Positions 6,637-8,741 of a DNA stretch of 8,741 nt are shown here, in pieces; the stretch's first letter is position 1; each line of letters starts with the position of its first letter. The stretch is taken from positions 1-8,741 of the forward strand of contig DASPFV010000302.1 in the NCBI GenBank assembly GCA_035620975.1. The letters are read 5' to 3'. A program made the position numbers and the translations under genes. The notes beneath the pieces were generated by a model that was not told the DNA's origin, did not search any database, and saw only the letters and a program-made list of their open reading frames with translations. The DNA is from DASPFV01 sp035620975 (GTDB taxonomy: Bacteria; Acidobacteriota; Vicinamibacteria; Vicinamibacterales; 2-12-FULL-66-21).

Positions 6637-7668
6637 TTGGCCCCGTACCTGGGAGCCTGGGCCCTGGTGGGCGGGCTGCTAGCGGCGCTGCTGGTGGGGC
6701 GTGCGGCTTCGACGTGGATGGGGGCCGCGGCCGTGTCGCTGCCGCTCGCGGGCACCTACGCCTTCGTCTGCCTGTCGGCCTGGCACGTGGCGCGGAGCCT
6801 CCCGCTCCGCACCGCGACGCGCCCCCGCATCGTCGCGACGGCGCTGACGGCGTCCTTCGTGTCGAGCGCGGGCTGGCTGGCGCTCGCCCGGATGTGGGTG
6901 CAGGCGCTGCGCACGCGCGGATGGCTCGCGGGGGGGCTTCCCGATCGCGGCGGGCTCGACGCGGTGGTGTTCAGCCTGGGCGTGCTGTTGTACCTCCTGT
7001 CGCTCGCCGTCAGCTATCTGCTCATCACGTTCGAAGAGAGCCGGGACGCCGACCAGCGCGTGCTGCGGGGGCAGGTGCTGGCGCGCGAGGCCGAGCTGCG
7101 GTCGCTGCGCGCGCAGATCGATCCGCACTTCCTGTTCAACAGCTTGCACTCGATCAGCGCCCTGACCACGGCGGATCCCGCCGGCGCGCGCCGCATGTGC
7201 CTCCTGCTGGCCGAGTTCCTGCGCGCCAGCCTGGCGCTCGAGGGGCAGGGACGGATCCCGCTCGCGCGCGAGCTCACCCTGGCCGAGCACTTCCTGGCCG
7301 TCGAGCGCGTGCGGTTCGGCGACCGGCTGCGGTGCGAGATCCAGCTCGAGAGCGGCGGCGAGTGCCTCGTGCCGCCGCTGCTGCTGCAGCCGATCGTCGA
7401 GAACGCGATCACGCACGGCATCACGCACGTCCTGGAGGGCGGCGCGGTCCGGATCCGCGCCTCGCGAACCGGCCGCCGCCTGTCCATTGCCGTCGAGAAC
7501 CCGTGCGATCCCGATCGCCCGCGGGGAACCGGGACGGGGGTAGGATTGGCGAACGTGCGCGCCCGGCTCCACGCGCTGCACGGCCGCGAGGCGTCGCTGC
7601 ACGCGACGGAGCACGGCGGCGTCTGGCGGGTGGCGATCTCGCTGCCGGTCGCCACGGAGGAAGGATGA
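6637..7668 (+). CDS. LytS-type sensor histidine kinase
   Basis: This inner-membrane kinase (343 residues from a TTG) should autophosphorylate and pass phosphate to the regulator encoded next. Four TM segments are seen at about 4-22, 32-50, 63-84 and 109-131, with no large periplasmic sensor domain. A short helix (about 132-158) leads to the His_kinase (LytS/YehU) motif DPHFLFNSLH with His164 as phosphoacceptor. The ATPase follows with an N-box PIVENAITHG (Asn256) and a G-box GTGTGVGLANVRARL at 297-311. The start is uncertain. TTG at 6637 is the first usual start codon, but the frame continues upstream as HPILTGGGR after an ATT at 6607 (ATC at 6604), with GGAG at 6593-6596. Related kinases, from memory, begin Met-His-Pro-Ile/Leu-Leu, so the true start is probably 6604 or 6607. 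Its end overlaps the regulator by ATGA. Confidence 0.93.
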   Translation: MAPYLGAWALVGGLLAALLVGRAASTWMGAAAVSLPLAGTYAFVCLSAWHVARSLPLRTATRPRIVATALTASFVSSAGWLALARMWVQALRTRGWLAGGLPDRGGLDAVVFSLGVLLYLLSLAVSYLLITFEESRDADQRVLRGQVLAREAELRSLRAQIDPHFLFNSLHSISALTTADPAGARRMCLLLAEFLRASLALEGQGRIPLARELTLAEHFLAVERVRFGDRLRCEIQLESGGECLVPPLLLQPIVENAITHGITHVLEGGAVRIRASRTGRRLSIAVENPCDPDRPRGTGTGVGLANVRARLHALHGREASLHATEHGGVWRVAISLPVATEEG

Positions 7669-8429
7669 CGCAGGACCCGCTCCGGACGGTCATCGTGGAC
7701 GACGAGCCGCTGAGCCGCGCGGTGGTGCGGGAGTATCTGGCGCGGCACGCGGGCGTCGAGGTGGTGGCGGAGTGCGGGAACGGCTTCGACGCGGTGAAGG
7801 CGGTCGCCGAGCTCGCGCCCGACCTGATGTTCCTCGACGTCCAGATGCCGAAGCTCAACGGGTTCGAGGTGCTCGAGCTGCTGGGCCGCGACGTCCTGGT
7901 CGTCTTCATCACGGCCTACGATCAGTACGCGCTGCGCGCCTTCGAGGTGCACGCGGTGGACTACCTGCTCAAGCCCTTCTCGGCCGAGCGCTTCGACGAG
8001 GCGCTGGACCGCGCGCGCGAGCGGCTGCGGGCACGAGCCGGGTCCGACGGGGACGCGCCGCTGGACGTGGCCGGTCTCGTGGCGACGGCGCGGCCGAAGA
8101 CCGGACCGCTCGAGCGGGTGCTGATTCGCGACGGCCCGCAGGTCCACGTGGTCCCGGCCGAGCGGATCGATTACGTCGAGGCGCAGGACGACTACGTGTG
8201 CTTCAAGGCGGACGGCCGGCAGTATCTCAAGGACCAGACGATGACGGCGGTGGAAGCGTCGATGGATCCGGCGCGGTTCGTGCGGATACACCGGTCCTAC
8301 CTGCTCAACATCGATCGGATCGCGCGCGTGGAGCTGTACGCGAAGGACAGCCGGGTGGCGATTCTGCGCGACGGGACGAAGCTGCCGGTCAGCCGGGCGG
8401 GGTACGCGCGGCTGTCGAAGCTGCTGTGA
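7665..8429 (+). CDS. LytTR-family response regulator
   Basis: This 254-residue cytoplasmic DNA-binding regulator is the evident partner of the upstream kinase. The receiver domain (about 7-122) has the acidic pair Asp12-Asp13, the phosphorylation site Asp58 (MFLDVQMP), Thr83 (FITAY) and Lys103 (LLKPF). A linker of about 25 residues leads to a LytTR DNA-binding domain (about 150-254) with the typical IDYVEAQDDYV, FVRIHRSYLLNI and LPVSRAGYARL segments. The ATG is firm: it overlaps the kinase stop codon as ATGA and GGAGG lies 4 nt upstream (7656-7660), so translation is coupled. LytTR proteins bind paired direct repeats upstream of targets; I could not pick such a pair out of this GC-rich window. 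The first candidate target would be its own operon or the divergent peptidase gene. Confidence 0.96.
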   Translation: MTQDPLRTVIVDDEPLSRAVVREYLARHAGVEVVAECGNGFDAVKAVAELAPDLMFLDVQMPKLNGFEVLELLGRDVLVVFITAYDQYALRAFEVHAVDYLLKPFSAERFDEALDRARERLRARAGSDGDAPLDVAGLVATARPKTGPLERVLIRDGPQVHVVPAERIDYVEAQDDYVCFKADGRQYLKDQTMTAVEASMDPARFVRIHRSYLLNIDRIARVELYAKDSRVAILRDGTKLPVSRAGYARLSKLL

Positions 8430-8449
8430 GGCGGCGGGGCGGCCGCGGC

Positions 8450-8478
8450 TTGACACGCCCCGGCGGGCGATGTTAAAT
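8450..8478 (+). promoter_or_regulatory. Sigma-70-type promoter of the TetR-family gene
   Basis: A perfect -35 box TTGACA (8450-8455) and a -10-like TTAAAT (8473-8478, 4 of 6 matches) are separated by exactly 17 bp. The predicted transcription start, near 8485, falls inside the palindromic operator. It lies just after the response regulator stop codon (8429), so the TetR gene should be transcribed independently of the kinase operon. Confidence 0.7.
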
Positions 8479-8480
8479 GT

Positions 8481-8512
8481 CCGGTTAGTTAGTTACAACT
8501 GACCGGTTAGTT
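8481..8512 (+). promoter_or_regulatory. Compound palindromic operator, probably for the adjacent TetR protein
   Basis: Three half-sites alternate in orientation. CCGGTTAGTT (8481-8490) and AACTGACCGG (8497-8506) form an inverted repeat matching at 9 of 10 positions with a 6-bp spacer. AACTGACC (8497-8504) and GGTTAGTT (8505-8512) form a second palindrome (7 of 8) with no spacer. CCGGTTAGTTA also recurs as an exact direct repeat 22 bp apart (8481 and 8503), two helical turns. The block runs from 2 bp after the -10 box to 1 bp before the ATG at 8514, the expected place for an autorepressor site. TetR-family binding is inferred from the neighbouring gene. Confidence 0.7.
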
Positions 8513-8513
8513 A

Positions 8514-8741
8514 ATGCCGCGCCGCCGTCCCGCCCGCGCCGCCGTCCGCCACCGCCCGCCAGCCCCGGGGGGCCGCCGTCCACCTCCGCCCGGGCGCCGG
8601 CGAAGGGACGCGGAATCGTCACGCCACCGCCTCCTCGACGCGGCCGCCGCCGAGTTCGCCGCGCACGGCTTCGCCGGCGCCAGCGTCGACCGCATTGCCG
8701 CCGCGGCCGGGCTCAACAAGGCGATGATCTACTACCACTTC
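8514..8741 (+). CDS. TetR/AcrR-family transcriptional regulator (5' part, cut by window end)
   Basis: Only the first 76 codons are in the window. Residues 1-34 are an unusual Arg/Pro-rich, strongly basic extension. From about 35 on the TetR N-terminal DNA-binding domain is clear: helix 1 with RHRLLDAAAAEFAAHGF, then the helix-turn-helix SVDRIAAAAGLNKAMIYYHF ending exactly at the window edge. Ligand-binding domain and C-terminus are missing. The ATG at 8514 is the only start codon before the HTH, apart from a Met within it; no Shine-Dalgarno is present, as the bases just before it belong to the operator. Such regulators usually repress their own gene and an adjacent efflux or enzyme locus, which here would lie to the right. 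Family assignment is confident; target and ligand are unknown. Confidence 0.9.
   Translation, partial: MPRRRPARAAVRHRPPAPGGRRPPPPGRRRRDAESSRHRLLDAAAAEFAAHGFAGASVDRIAAAAGLNKAMIYYHF

Noticed and set aside
6714..7664. Plus-strand frame continuous with the response regulator, suggesting a 571-residue protein
   Set aside because: The upstream part is an out-of-frame Arg/Ala/Gly/Pro-rich shadow of the histidine kinase, and the regulator has its own ribosome-binding site and ATGA start.
8430..8449. Terminator after the response regulator
   Set aside because: The stretch is GC-rich but lacks a clear stem-loop and T-run; it leads straight into the TTGACA box.

Overview
The window is GC-rich and tightly packed. 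Its gene content points to the phylum Acidobacteriota, probably a soil lineage such as Vicinamibacteria. The main reason is an 800-residue ADOP-type permease with two FtsX/MacB halves, a hallmark family of that phylum. The MacB-type ATPase, the LytS/LytTR pair and a small secreted protein of a type I associate with the same phylum fit this, but the assignment is an inference from gene families and not a phylogenetic result.

Layout, left to right. Positions 17-3309 (minus strand) hold the large permease followed by a MacB/LolD-like ABC ATPase, probably one transcription unit for an export or lipoprotein/peptide efflux machine. A 223-bp divergent spacer with a perfect 9-bp-arm palindrome (3431-3450) separates them from a plus-strand gene for a small secreted or envelope protein of unknown function (3533-4099). 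That gene converges on a minus-strand gene for an exported Xaa-Pro aminopeptidase (4126-5622), leaving only 26 bp between the two ends. From 5761 to 8429 (plus strand) there is a likely operon: a LiaF-like four-TM membrane protein, a LytS-type sensor histidine kinase and a LytTR-type response regulator. Kinase and regulator overlap by 4 nt. The LiaF-like gene carries four in-frame 24-bp tandem repeats in the linker between its membrane and C-terminal domains. After a short spacer with a near-consensus sigma-70 promoter and a compound palindromic operator comes the 5' end of a TetR-family regulator (8514 onward), cut by the window edge.

How the genes may work together. The common theme is the cell envelope: an efflux/export transporter, an exported peptidase, an envelope-stress-like sensor module and the start of a TetR-regulated locus. 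The LiaF-like/LytS/LytTR set resembles the Firmicutes LiaF-LiaS-LiaR three-component logic but is built from a different kinase and regulator family. I see no RNA genes, CRISPR array, transposase, prophage or attachment site. No stretch of 300 bp or more lacks a gene. I did not find a clearly undescribed system; the least ordinary items are the in-frame minisatellite, the probable non-ATG start of the kinase, and the two palindromic operator candidates.
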